Assembly: GCF_017315985.1 (NCBI RefSeq)
Contig: NZ_JAFLVR010000012.1
Span: 31,972 to 95,971, forward strand
DNA length: 64,000 nucleotides
Reading direction: 5' to 3'
From: Candidatus Enterococcus murrayae
GTDB taxonomy: Bacteria; Bacillota; Bacilli; Lactobacillales; Enterococcaceae
Position numbers and translations under genes: made by a program. The notes beneath the pieces were generated by a model. The model saw only the letters and a list, made by a program, of their open reading frames with translations. It ran no database searches and was not told the origin of the DNA. Below are positions 9,199-18,142 of the stretch, one piece after another (positions within the stretch are counted from its first letter, which is position 1; the number at the start of each line of letters is the position of its first letter).

Positions 9199-10444
9199 AG
9201 TAACGGAGAGGTATCAAGCGGCTAAAGAAGCGTATAAAAAAATTGACGTGGATACGGATGCTGTGTTGAAGCAGCTGCAGGAGGTAAAAATCTCCATGCA
9301 TGTTTGGCAAGGCGATGATGTCAAAGGATTTTTAAGTGATGAGGAGCTTTCGGGCGGGATTTCTGTTACCGGCAACTATCCGGGTGCGGCGCGTACGCCA
9401 GATGAGCTTCGTTCGGACCTGGAGAAAGCGTACTCCCTGATTCCAGGCAAGCATAAGCTAAATTTACATGCGATCTATTTGGATACGGATGAAAAGGTGG
9501 ATCTGAATGAATTAGAGCCGAAGCATTTTGCAAGATGGGTCGCTTGGGCGAAGGAACAGGGGTTAGGCTTAGATTTTAATCCAACCTTTTTCTCTCATCC
9601 AATGTTTAAGGACGGCTTTACTTTAGCTTCACCCGATATGGAAGTCCGCGATTTCTGGATTGAGCATGGCAAACGATCGCGCAGAATCGCAGAGTATTTT
9701 GGGAAAGAAACCGGCCAAGTATGTGTGAATAATTTCTGGGTACCTGACGGCTTCAAAGACAATCCGATTGATCGCTACACGCCAAGAGAACGGTTGATGG
9801 AGGCTTTGGATGAGGTTTTTGCTGAAAAACTTGAAAGCCAATATACCGTTGATGCGGTGGAAAGTAAATTATTTGGGTTAGGAGCTGAGGCGTATACCGT
9901 TGGCTCGCACGATTTTTATATGGGCTATGGTCTAACTCGCGACAAGCTGATTTGTCTAGATGCCGGCCATTTTCATCCGACAGAAGTGATTTCCAATAAG
10001 CTGTCCGCTTTGGGGCTGTTTAGTGAGGGAATTTTGCTGCATGTCAGTCGTCCGGTTCGCTGGGATAGTGATCATGTAGTGATTATGGACGATGAGCTGC
10101 AGGAGATTGGCCGTGAACTGGTTCGCAACGATTTACTTAAGAAAACACATATCGGCTTAGATTTCTTTGATGCGACGATCAATCGAGTAGCCGCATGGGT
10201 GATCGGTACTCGGAATACTCAAAAAGCACTTTTGAAGGCGATGCTTGAGCCGGTCGAATCACTTAAGCAAATCGAATTGTCTGGAGACTATACCAGCCGC
10301 TTAGCAATGATTGAAGAGCTAAAAGATTTTCCGTTTGCGGATGTGTGGAATTATTTCTGTGAGATCAATGATGTGCCGGTTGGCTTAGATTGGTTGACTG
10401 AGGTTAAGCAATATGAAAAAGCTGTTTTAAGTTCAAGAAAGTAG
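9191..10444 (+). CDS. rhaA: L-rhamnose isomerase
   Basis: A 417-residue enzyme (E. coli RhaA has 419) that converts L-rhamnose to L-rhamnulose in the cytoplasm with a divalent metal. Conserved stretches include [13 protein letters not shown] near the N-terminus, [20 protein letters not shown], and the metal site [14 protein letters not shown] with D257 and H260. The ATG lies inside the end of rhaB (ATGAGTAA overlap of 8 bases) with GAAGGAGCAATGG upstream as the ribosome binding region. It is followed 10 bases later by rhaD. No rhamnose mutarotase gene (rhaM) is seen in this operon. Confidence 0.96.
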   Translation: MSKVTERYQAAKEAYKKIDVDTDAVLKQLQEVKISMHVWQGDDVKGFLSDEELSGGISVTGNYPGAARTPDELRSDLEKAYSLIPGKHKLNLHAIYLDTDEKVDLNELEPKHFARWVAWAKEQGLGLDFNPTFFSHPMFKDGFTLASPDMEVRDFWIEHGKRSRRIAEYFGKETGQVCVNNFWVPDGFKDNPIDRYTPRERLMEALDEVFAEKLESQYTVDAVESKLFGLGAEAYTVGSHDFYMGYGLTRDKLICLDAGHFHPTEVISNKLSALGLFSEGILLHVSRPVRWDSDHVVIMDDELQEIGRELVRNDLLKKTHIGLDFFDATINRVAAWVIGTRNTQKALLKAMLEPVESLKQIELSGDYTSRLAMIEELKDFPFADVWNYFCEINDVPVGLDWLTEVKQYEKAVLSSRK

Positions 10445-10454
10445 GAGAAAGATC

Positions 10455-11279
10455 ATGAAGAAAAATAATATATTGAACGCGAATTATGTACAAGAAATGA
10501 TTGAAGTCACCACCAATTTATATCGTTTGGGTTGGGATGAACGCAATGGAGGAAATATTAGCTATCTGCTGGAGGAAAATGAAATCCTGCCTTTCTTAGA
10601 TCCTGCTGAAGTTCTTCGAGAGATACCAATGATTTTTGATGCAGCGTCATTAGCTGGAAAATATTTTATTGTCACTGGTTCAGGAAAGTATTTCAAAAAT
10701 GTTCAAGTCAATCCGGCGGAAAACTTAGGAATTATTCGAGTAAAGGAAGACGGAAATACGCTGCAGCTGCTTTGGGGCTTAGAAAACGGGGCGGTGCCGA
10801 CAAGTGAGCTGCCTAGTCATTTCATGAGTCATATGGCACGTTTAACCGTTGATCCTGACAATCGCATCATTATGCATAATCACGCGACGCATTTGTTAGC
10901 GATGAGCTTTACCCATGATTTAGAGGAAAAAGCCTTCACTAGGACATTATGGAAAATGTGTACAGAGTGCTTGGTGGTTTTCCCAGAGGGTGTGTCCATT
11001 CTTCCTTGGCTTGTTCCCGGAACGACGGAAATCGGTGAAGCAACAGCAGCGAAAATGAAGGAGACCCGCTTAGTTTTATGGCCGCAGCATGGCATCTATG
11101 GCGCTGGAAAAGATATGGATGAGGTCTTCGGGCTGATTGAAACGGCAGAAAAAGCCGCAGAGGTTTATACCTATGTGTGTGCCCAAGGCGGAATCAAACA
11201 AACAATCAGTGATGAGAACTTACGCTTATTAGCAGATCGTTTTGGCGTGACACCGCGTGAAGGATACTTAGAAGCCTAA
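10455..11279 (+). CDS. rhaD: Rhamnulose-1-phosphate aldolase
   Basis: A 274-residue class II zinc aldolase that splits L-rhamnulose 1-phosphate into DHAP and L-lactaldehyde. Its length equals that of E. coli RhaD. The zinc ligands known there (H141, H143, H212) fall on the same residue numbers here, in MHNHATHLLAM and WPQHGIYGAG. The start ATG follows GTAGGAGA. It sits between rhaA and the lactaldehyde reductase gene in one operon. Confidence 0.95.
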   Translation: MKKNNILNANYVQEMIEVTTNLYRLGWDERNGGNISYLLEENEILPFLDPAEVLREIPMIFDAASLAGKYFIVTGSGKYFKNVQVNPAENLGIIRVKEDGNTLQLLWGLENGAVPTSELPSHFMSHMARLTVDPDNRIIMHNHATHLLAMSFTHDLEEKAFTRTLWKMCTECLVVFPEGVSILPWLVPGTTEIGEATAAKMKETRLVLWPQHGIYGAGKDMDEVFGLIETAEKAAEVYTYVCAQGGIKQTISDENLRLLADRFGVTPREGYLEA

Positions 11280-11336
11280 GCGCTGAAGGTGAGGGGATTT
11301 CCTACTCACCTAACCAGATTGAATGGAGGAAGAAAA

Positions 11337-12491
11337 ATGACAGTGAATCGAATGATTTTGAACGAAACATCGTATTTTGGAAAAGGGGCGATTACGAATA
11401 TTGTGCCGGAAATTAAAAAGCGCTGCTATAAAAAGGTGGTCGTTGTTACTGATAAAGGGTTAATTGATTTTAAGGTTGCCGCAAAAGTCACAGACTTATT
11501 GGACGAAGCAACTATTTCTTATACGATTTATGATGGAATCGTCCCGAACCCAACCGTGCAAAACGTGAAGGATGGGGTGGCATTTGTGAAGGACTCAAAT
11601 GCAGAGGCGATCATTGCCATCGGCGGCGGTTCACCGATCGATACGGCAAAAGCCATCGGCATCATTTTAACCAATCCAGAATTTTCAGATGTGTTGAGCT
11701 TGGAGGGAACGGCGGCAACTCAAAATCCATCCTTGCCAATCCTAGCAATTCCAACTACTTCGGGAACCGCTGCAGAGGTTACGATCAATTATGTTATCAC
11801 CGATGAAAAGAGCCATCGCAAGTTTGTTTGTGTGGACCCTAATGATATCCCGCTTGTGGCCTTCATCGATAGCGATATGATGATGGGAATGCCGAAGACT
11901 TTAGCCGCTTCCACAGGAATGGATGCCATGACGCATGCCATTGAAGGATTTATTACAAAGGGTGCATGGGAATTGACTGATATGCTGCATCTTAAAGCCA
12001 TCGAAATCATTGGCCGCTCATTAAGAGATTCGGTGAATGAGCAGCAAGCGGCGCGAGAAGAAATGGCATTGGGCCAATATATTGCAGGAATGGGCTTTTC
12101 TAATGTCGGTTTGGGCCTTGTACACGGCATGGCGCATCCGTTGAGTGCTTGGTATAACATTCCTCATGGTATTGCATGTGCTGCGCTGTTACCTACAGTG
12201 ATGAAGTTCAATAAGGATTTTACAGGAGAAAAATATCGCGAAATTGGGAAAGCATTACAAATAGACGGCATCGATACGATGAGTATTGAAGAAGCAAGAG
12301 CAGCTGCTTGTACTGCAATCGATCAGCTAAGCAAGGATGTCGGAATTCCAGCGACTATTTCTGAATTAGGTGTTAAGTCTGAAGATATTGCCAAAATTGC
12401 CGAAGACGCCTTCAAGGACGTTTGTACACCGGGAAATCCGCGGGATGCGAGTGTTTCAGAAATCATTGAGCTGTATCAAAGCTTGATGTAG
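11337..12491 (+). CDS. fucO: Lactaldehyde reductase (iron-dependent alcohol dehydrogenase)
   Basis: A 384-residue group III alcohol dehydrogenase that reduces L-lactaldehyde to L-1,2-propanediol and regenerates NAD+ during anaerobic growth on rhamnose. The iron ligands known for E. coli FucO (D196, H200, H263, H277) fall on the same numbers here, in GMDAMTHA, GLVHGMAHP and NIPHG. The NAD-binding GGGSPIDTAKA motif is near residue 95. I start it at ATG 11337 after TGGAGGAAG; the longer frame from 11289 has no ribosome binding site and would add 16 residues. It is the last gene of the rha operon. The gene name reflects function; it belongs to rhamnose rather than fucose breakdown here. Confidence 0.93.
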   Translation: MTVNRMILNETSYFGKGAITNIVPEIKKRCYKKVVVVTDKGLIDFKVAAKVTDLLDEATISYTIYDGIVPNPTVQNVKDGVAFVKDSNAEAIIAIGGGSPIDTAKAIGIILTNPEFSDVLSLEGTAATQNPSLPILAIPTTSGTAAEVTINYVITDEKSHRKFVCVDPNDIPLVAFIDSDMMMGMPKTLAASTGMDAMTHAIEGFITKGAWELTDMLHLKAIEIIGRSLRDSVNEQQAAREEMALGQYIAGMGFSNVGLGLVHGMAHPLSAWYNIPHGIACAALLPTVMKFNKDFTGEKYREIGKALQIDGIDTMSIEEARAAACTAIDQLSKDVGIPATISELGVKSEDIAKIAEDAFKDVCTPGNPRDASVSEIIELYQSLM

Positions 12492-12546
12492 CCGTTTTGA
12501 TCAAAAGATAAGCTTTTTGATTATGTGTTTGAGATTTAAGGCCAAG

Positions 12547-12556
12547 TAAACGTTTA
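12547..12556. promoter_or_regulatory. Perfect palindrome TAAACGTTTA, possible operator
   Basis: A 10-base perfect palindrome with the core of a cre or LacI-family site, about 175 bases before the P-type ATPase gene. Outer cre positions do not match, so this is weak. Confidence 0.25.
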
Positions 12557-12656
12557 ACGATTTTTATAGGTAAAGCTTGATTTATTTTTAGCGATGTGAA
12601 ATGATAAGGGAGATTTAAATATTAGACTAAAATACTGTTCGCCGGAATAGTATGAT

Positions 12657-12714
12657 AAAAAGTCAGCCAAACTAACCGTAGGCTCTAATGGTTAGTTTGA
12701 CTGACTTTTTTTGT
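12657..12714 (+). terminator. Terminator or leader hairpin before the P-type ATPase gene
   Basis: AAAGTCAG-CAAACTAACC pairs with GGTTAGTTTG-CTGACTTT across a 12-base loop and is followed by a T tract. It ends only a few bases before the ribosome binding site of the next gene at 12718. Confidence 0.85.
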
Positions 12715-12730
12715 TTAGGAGGGATCAGGC

Positions 12731-15286
12731 ATGCAAAAGAAATGGATAGAAGGAGAAAATAAGTTGAACAAAGGACTCACACAGTTGGAAGCAGAGGAGC
12801 GTTTAGAAAAGTATGGGGAAAATACGATTGAACAGCGTAAGAAGAAGCGCTTTATTGAGTACTTGCTGTTGTCATTGAAAGATATCACCATAATCATCCT
12901 ACTGATTGCAACTATTCTTTCTAGTTATGTCGCTTGGAAAAACCATCCAGATAATTTTTCTGAACCGCTCGTCATTTTTGGAATCGTGATATTGAATATA
13001 TTTTTATCTATTCGGCAACAGAAAAAAGCCGAAAAATCAATGGAGGAACTGAAAGGTTTTAGTATTCCTGAAACGAAAGTGTTCCGGGATGGTCAATTGA
13101 AAATGATAAATAGTACCGAAGTCGTGCCTGGGGATCGACTGTTACTGGAATTAGGGGATCGGGTTTCTGCCGATGCAAAACTCATTAAAAGCAAGAATCT
13201 GTTGATCGATGAATCCTTTTTAACAGGTGAGAGTGAGCCCAGTGAAAAAGACGAAGGTTATCAGTCTATGCCGGAGGATTCGATTGGAGATTTGAAGAAT
13301 AAAGTATTTTCAGGATCATTAGTGGTCAGTGGGCATGCCGAAGCAGTCGTTGAACAAACAGGGCTGCACACAGAAATAGGAAAAATATCTGGTTTGTTGA
13401 CTGAAGAAGCGCCAATGCAAGCACCGCTGCAGGTAAGAATGCAGAAGTTGGGAAAAGGGTTAGGCGGAGTTGCTATCGGTGCGGCGTTTTTAGCGATTGT
13501 GATTGGGATCATTCGCGGTTACTCGATCGAAGTCTCCATCATGACGGCTATTTCGATGGCGGTAGCGGCGATCCCTGAAGTGCTGCCGGTAGTAGTAACC
13601 ATTTCTTTATCCTTTGGTATCAGAAATATGGCGAAAAAAAAGACAATTGTCCGAACGCCGGCAGCTGTAGAAACGATTGGAAATGTTTCGGTAATTTGTT
13701 CGGATAAGACGGGAACGATCACAGAAAATAAAATGACAGTCGAAAAGATCGAGTCAGTGTTGAGCAATGAAAAACCGCAAACTAAATCTGAGTTGCTGTT
13801 GAATTTCTATTTAGCGAGTAATCTCTCTGAAGAACAAGGAGAGCACGGAAATCCGACTGAACTTGCAATCAAAAAAGCTGCAGAGAAACATTTTGGTAAA
13901 AGGAACTTACAACAGAAATTAGCGCAGTATGATCGGATTGAAGAAATTCCCTTTGATTCAAAAAGAAAAATAATGACTGTTTTCTATAAAAAGGACGATA
14001 CCTATTTTTCAGTTACTAAGGGTGCCTATGATCGCTTGCCGATCGCTGCGCCGCATAGTGACTATCAGAAAATCCATGACGACCTAGCTAGCCAAGCTTA
14101 TCGTGTTTTAGGTGTAGCTGTAAAAGAATATTCTTCTTTTCCTAAACATGTAACAAGTGAGTTTTTAGAAAAAGATTTACATTTTCAAGGCTTCATTGGT
14201 ATTATTGATCCTGCCCGCAAAGAAAGCTATCAAGCAGTTGAAACTGCGAAAAAAGCCGGTATTCGTCCAATCATGATTACTGGTGATCATTTGCTGACAG
14301 CGAAGAGAATAGCTGAAAATGTAGGGATTTTAGAACCGGGCACAAAGGCGATGACAGGGTTTGAGCTAGGAAAATTGTCTGATAAAGAGTTATCCGCGAT
14401 TATTCATGACTATCGCGTTTTTGCAAGAACCACTCCAGAGGACAAAATTCGAATTGTTAAGGCATTACAGGAAAATGGCGAGACAGTAGCGATGACGGGG
14501 GATGGAGTGAATGACGCACCGGCACTAAAGGCAGCAGACGTTGGAATAGCGATGGGCGGGGGAACGGAAGTAGCAAAAGAAGCCTCTGATATGGTATTGT
14601 TGGATGACAATTTTGCGACGATCATTGAGGCAGTAAAAGAAGGAAGACGAGTTTATGCCAATATTCGAAAATCTCTTTATGCCATGCTGGGCTGTAATAT
14701 TTCCGCGTTGACGATTGTCTTAATCTCGTTGGTGCTAGGCTTGGGAGCTCCTGTTACTGCAATCCAATTACTACTCATTAAAGTTGTTGCAGATGGGATT
14801 CCTGGTTTCAGTTTATCAGTGGAACCTGCGGAAAAAGAGACTATGCTTCGGATGCCTGTTAGTCGGGAATCAAGTATTTTTGACAATGGATTGTTAAGGA
14901 AAATAGTGGAGATTTCAATTGTTTTCACTATTTTGACGCTAGGGACTATCTACGTCAGTCGTACATTCGCTATTCAGGGGATTCGACCAAGTACAGAGAT
15001 ATCTGATACAATGACGTTTATTGTCTTAGGATTATCTACAATTGTACACATGTATAACTGTAGAAGCACTGAGTCCATTTTCAAAGTAGGGCTAACTGGA
15101 AATAAGCTGCTGGTGATGACGACACTTTTAGGTGCAGTAACGATTGTATTACTAACAATCATTCCACAAACTGCCGGCATATTGGGCTTGGCTGTGCTAC
15201 ATCTTTATCAGTGGCTCTTTGTTTTTGCCGTGTCAATGATTCCGTTAATCTATATCGAAGTGAAGAAAAAGCTCAACTTATTTTAG
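12731..15286 (+). CDS. Cation-transporting P-type ATPase (type II, calcium-pump-like)
   Basis: An 851-residue P-type ATPase with the usual order: N-terminal cation-ATPase domain, TM1-2, actuator domain with TGES, TM3-4, phosphorylation site DKTGTIT with D325, nucleotide domain, hinge TGDGVNDAP, and the C-terminal membrane domain. It belongs to the calcium/sodium-pump-like type II group and has no CPC heavy-metal motif. TM4 reads PEVLP instead of the usual PEGLP, and the TM6 region reads KVVADG where calcium pumps have NLVTDG, so the Asp is kept but the Asn is a Lys. Ion specificity is therefore uncertain. The start follows GGAGGG. It is a single-gene unit, with hairpins on both sides. Confidence 0.88.
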   Translation: MQKKWIEGENKLNKGLTQLEAEERLEKYGENTIEQRKKKRFIEYLLLSLKDITIIILLIATILSSYVAWKNHPDNFSEPLVIFGIVILNIFLSIRQQKKAEKSMEELKGFSIPETKVFRDGQLKMINSTEVVPGDRLLLELGDRVSADAKLIKSKNLLIDESFLTGESEPSEKDEGYQSMPEDSIGDLKNKVFSGSLVVSGHAEAVVEQTGLHTEIGKISGLLTEEAPMQAPLQVRMQKLGKGLGGVAIGAAFLAIVIGIIRGYSIEVSIMTAISMAVAAIPEVLPVVVTISLSFGIRNMAKKKTIVRTPAAVETIGNVSVICSDKTGTITENKMTVEKIESVLSNEKPQTKSELLLNFYLASNLSEEQGEHGNPTELAIKKAAEKHFGKRNLQQKLAQYDRIEEIPFDSKRKIMTVFYKKDDTYFSVTKGAYDRLPIAAPHSDYQKIHDDLASQAYRVLGVAVKEYSSFPKHVTSEFLEKDLHFQGFIGIIDPARKESYQAVETAKKAGIRPIMITGDHLLTAKRIAENVGILEPGTKAMTGFELGKLSDKELSAIIHDYRVFARTTPEDKIRIVKALQENGETVAMTGDGVNDAPALKAADVGIAMGGGTEVAKEASDMVLLDDNFATIIEAVKEGRRVYANIRKSLYAMLGCNISALTIVLISLVLGLGAPVTAIQLLLIKVVADGIPGFSLSVEPAEKETMLRMPVSRESSIFDNGLLRKIVEISIVFTILTLGTIYVSRTFAIQGIRPSTEISDTMTFIVLGLSTIVHMYNCRSTESIFKVGLTGNKLLVMTTLLGAVTIVLLTIIPQTAGILGLAVLHLYQWLFVFAVSMIPLIYIEVKKKLNLF

Positions 15287-15363
15287 GTCAGCATAAGACC
15301 TGAACAGGCTTTTCAAAGTATAAGGGATTTTTATAGGTGCTGGATTAGAGTTTAACATCTGAG

Positions 15364-15402
15364 AGCCTTTGTTCTACGACTTGTAGGACAAAGGCTTTTT
15401 TT
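15364..15402 (+). terminator. Terminator after the P-type ATPase gene
   Basis: AGCCTTTGTTCTAC pairs with GTAGGACAAAGGCT (one G-T pair) across a 5-base loop, followed by a run of T. Confidence 0.88.
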
Positions 15403-15551
15403 GAAGAAAAAACCGACCTACTGAAAAAAAGCTCTATTCTTCAAGTTCATTTCGTGTATTATGGAGTTAAAATGACAACGTTTTATTTCGTTGGAAAATA
15501 GAACAGAATGACTTTGTTGCGAGTCATCTAAAAGAGAAGAGGGTGATATTT

Positions 15552-17981
15552 ATGCGGTTAATCGAGCCATGGGAAAACATAGAAATAACTGTTTTAACAG
15601 AAAATCGGGTCATGCAGCATTTTGATACGAACATTCACCTTGTCTACGTGTTAGCTGGAGAAGTAACGATTGAAAGAGAAGATACAGTGATTTCCTTACA
15701 AAAAAATGATTTTTATCTTTTAACGAAATCCTTAGTACATACTGTTTATGCCGAGAATACGCGGGCATTTGAAATCGTTTTGGATTATTATTTTGAAGAG
15801 AAGGAAGGCCTGATTTTTGAAGGAAATTCGGTAACAGACAGTAAGAGCTCCGATTACCAGCTGATCCAATCGATCGAACGACTGTTAAAACTGTATATTT
15901 TACAGGAAAAGCACACGATCTCAGAGGTTTTTGAGGAGTATTTTCATATCCTTAAGCTCTTGGAAAAAGGCTATACGAAAACCGCCAGCTTAGCGGAAGA
16001 GCGGAGCATGAAGCAGAAGGTCTACGAGCTGAAATTTTTTATCGATAATAATTTTGACAAGGATATTCGGCTCGTCGATATTGCCAATAAGCTGTATGTC
16101 TCTGATCAGTATTTATCACGCAGCTTTTCCAATGAGATCGGCATGCCGATGAATGAATACTTGATTCGCAAGCGTCTGGAAAAGGTGCGCAAGGATTTAC
16201 TGGAAACGGAAAAATCAATCACAGACATTGCTTTTTCCGCCGGCTTCTCCAATATCAATTCCTTTAATCGGCTGTTTAAAAAGTATCAAGGCTTGACCCC
16301 CAGCGAGTTTCGCAAGGAGATCAAAGCAGAAGCCAAGATCGTGACGAAAGCGACTAGTCTGGCAGAAGAGGACATCAAAAGTTTAGAAGTCTATTTCAAA
16401 GAAAAAGACGCGAAGATCGATGACGAAACGATTCAAGTATCGATGAAGGAAGCCTCTCCGCAGAATTTTCAAAAGAACATGATCAATCTCGGTTATGCCG
16501 GGGATCTGACGCACGCGTCTTTTGCGGAGCAGATTCACTATTTGCAGCAAAATAATCCGTTCATGTATGGCCGAATTTGGGGCCTATTAAGTGAAGAGAT
16601 TTTAGAGCAGGTGGGAGAGGTCTATGATTTTTCAACCGTTGACGAGATATTGCAAATAATGGTCAAAGCAGGCATCAAGCCTTTCTTGGAATTGGGATTC
16701 AAGGGAAAATTGATTCACGAATCCCATACTCAGATCATCAAAAGTCATCTGTTTATACGAAAATCGTATGAGCTGTCGGATTTGATCCAAAGATTTCAAG
16801 CCTTTTTCCATCATTGTGTAGATGTCTTTGGCCTGGAGGAGGTCAAGACTTGGATCATTGAGCTCTGGAAACCCAATCAGCTGGTTTTAAAGACGATCGG
16901 CTGTGAGGAGTTAACTTGGATCGATGATCACGGGAAGCGGCTGAATCTAGCCAAGGAAAAGACTTATATAGAAGTCTTTTCAATGATCAAAGCGGCTGTT
17001 CAGCAAATCGTACCTGAGATACAAATCGGCGGCTGCGGACTTAGCCTGGATATTGAAACCCGCGACTTAGGGGCCTTTCTTTCACAGTGGACGAAAGGAA
17101 AAGGGGCGCCAGACTTTATCAGCTTATCGATCTATCCGATGGATGCGGTCAAGCAACAAATGCACCAGCAAAAAAGTCATCACGAACCGATATCGCCGGA
17201 TTCGAATTACATGCTCCATCGAATGAAGGAGTTCAAGAAGCTTTTATCGGAGATTGATTATCTTGGCAAGACCTATATCTCAGAGTTCAATGTAACGATT
17301 TTGAATCGGGATATCATCAATGACACTGCGTTTAAAGGCAGCTACATTTTGAAAAATGTTCTAGCCGTGATTCCTTATTGTGATCTCATCGGCTATTGGC
17401 AATTAACAGATTTATCGGTCACCACCTTTGATACGGCGAATAAGGAGATTTTTGGCGGATCAGGCCTGATCTCTAAAAGCGGTATTCCTAAAATTGGCTA
17501 TTACGCTTATCTGTTTTTAAGTAAATTAAGTAATCTAGTCGTTCATCAATCGGAAGATTTATTGATTACGAAAGATGAACCAAATCGAATTCAGCTCCTC
17601 TGTTTTTCTTATAGTCATTTAAATTCTACCTATTATTATGATTTCAATAGTGTCTTTACGAGAAGAAATGCCGCCGCGCTGTTTGCTTCAGCGAGTGTCC
17701 AAAAGAAGCAGATTTTATTGAAGGATTTAAAAGAAGAGGAGAGCCGTTATCGGATTAAATCCTATCGCATTGGTCAGCAGGCGGGGAATATTTTGGAGGA
17801 AATTAATCAAGCGGCTAGTTCGGATCGGTTAGATGATGAATTAGTCACCTACTTAAAGCATCGATGCCAGCCTCAATTAGAGGTAAAAGAGGAGCTTTCA
17901 AGAAATCATCAATTGAAAATCGATCTGGAGATCTCTCCTCAAGATATTCAATTAATTGAGATTCAAAAAGTCTCACGTTAA
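15552..17981 (+). CDS. AraC-family regulator fused to a GH39-like domain
   Basis: An 809-residue protein with three parts: a cupin arm (residues 1-90), an AraC helix-turn-helix (about 160-257), and a 500-residue TIM-barrel region resembling GH39 beta-xylosidases. In GH39 enzymes the acid/base is in a WNEPN motif; here the matching place reads ELWKPNQL with K440, so the acid/base is missing. The nucleophile-like E578 in ISEFN is still present. I infer a sugar-binding sensor domain rather than an active hydrolase. ATG 15552 is chosen over the in-frame GTG at 15543 because AGAAGAGGG directly precedes it. It is upstream of, and in line with, the symporter and 3-keto-glycoside genes and probably controls them. 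A similar protein lies at 25459. Confidence 0.82.
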   Translation: MRLIEPWENIEITVLTENRVMQHFDTNIHLVYVLAGEVTIEREDTVISLQKNDFYLLTKSLVHTVYAENTRAFEIVLDYYFEEKEGLIFEGNSVTDSKSSDYQLIQSIERLLKLYILQEKHTISEVFEEYFHILKLLEKGYTKTASLAEERSMKQKVYELKFFIDNNFDKDIRLVDIANKLYVSDQYLSRSFSNEIGMPMNEYLIRKRLEKVRKDLLETEKSITDIAFSAGFSNINSFNRLFKKYQGLTPSEFRKEIKAEAKIVTKATSLAEEDIKSLEVYFKEKDAKIDDETIQVSMKEASPQNFQKNMINLGYAGDLTHASFAEQIHYLQQNNPFMYGRIWGLLSEEILEQVGEVYDFSTVDEILQIMVKAGIKPFLELGFKGKLIHESHTQIIKSHLFIRKSYELSDLIQRFQAFFHHCVDVFGLEEVKTWIIELWKPNQLVLKTIGCEELTWIDDHGKRLNLAKEKTYIEVFSMIKAAVQQIVPEIQIGGCGLSLDIETRDLGAFLSQWTKGKGAPDFISLSIYPMDAVKQQMHQQKSHHEPISPDSNYMLHRMKEFKKLLSEIDYLGKTYISEFNVTILNRDIINDTAFKGSYILKNVLAVIPYCDLIGYWQLTDLSVTTFDTANKEIFGGSGLISKSGIPKIGYYAYLFLSKLSNLVVHQSEDLLITKDEPNRIQLLCFSYSHLNSTYYYDFNSVFTRRNAAALFASASVQKKQILLKDLKEEESRYRIKSYRIGQQAGNILEEINQAASSDRLDDELVTYLKHRCQPQLEVKEELSRNHQLKIDLEISPQDIQLIEIQKVSR

Positions 17982-18012
17982 CAAGATTGTGTTATACAAT
18001 CTTGTTTTTTTG
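17980..18012 (+). terminator. Terminator after the first AraC-GH39 gene
   Basis: AACAAGATTGT pairs perfectly with ACAATCTTGTT over a 5-base loop, followed by a T run. Confidence 0.9.
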
Positions 18013-18102
18013 TCTAGTCAGAGGCGATCATCCTTTGAAAGTATCAGCCGATTAGCTGGAAAGTGCAGAGTATTCTTCCAAGCGACAGACTAAAATAAGC
18101 AT

Positions 18103-18116
18103 TGTAAACGTTTGCG
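18103..18116. promoter_or_regulatory. cre-like box upstream of the GPH symporter gene
   Basis: TGTAAACGTTTGCG fits the cre consensus apart from positions 12 and 14. It lies 27 bases before the start codon, where bound CcpA or a LacI-type repressor would block transcription. Confidence 0.4.
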
Positions 18117-18142
18117 AATTAAATCAATTTCAGGAGGTTCAC

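Noticed and set aside
12492..12730. Known metal riboswitch before the P-type ATPase
   Set aside because: I looked for a manganese-type (yybP-ykoY) leader and did not recognise its conserved parts; only a terminator-like hairpin is seen.
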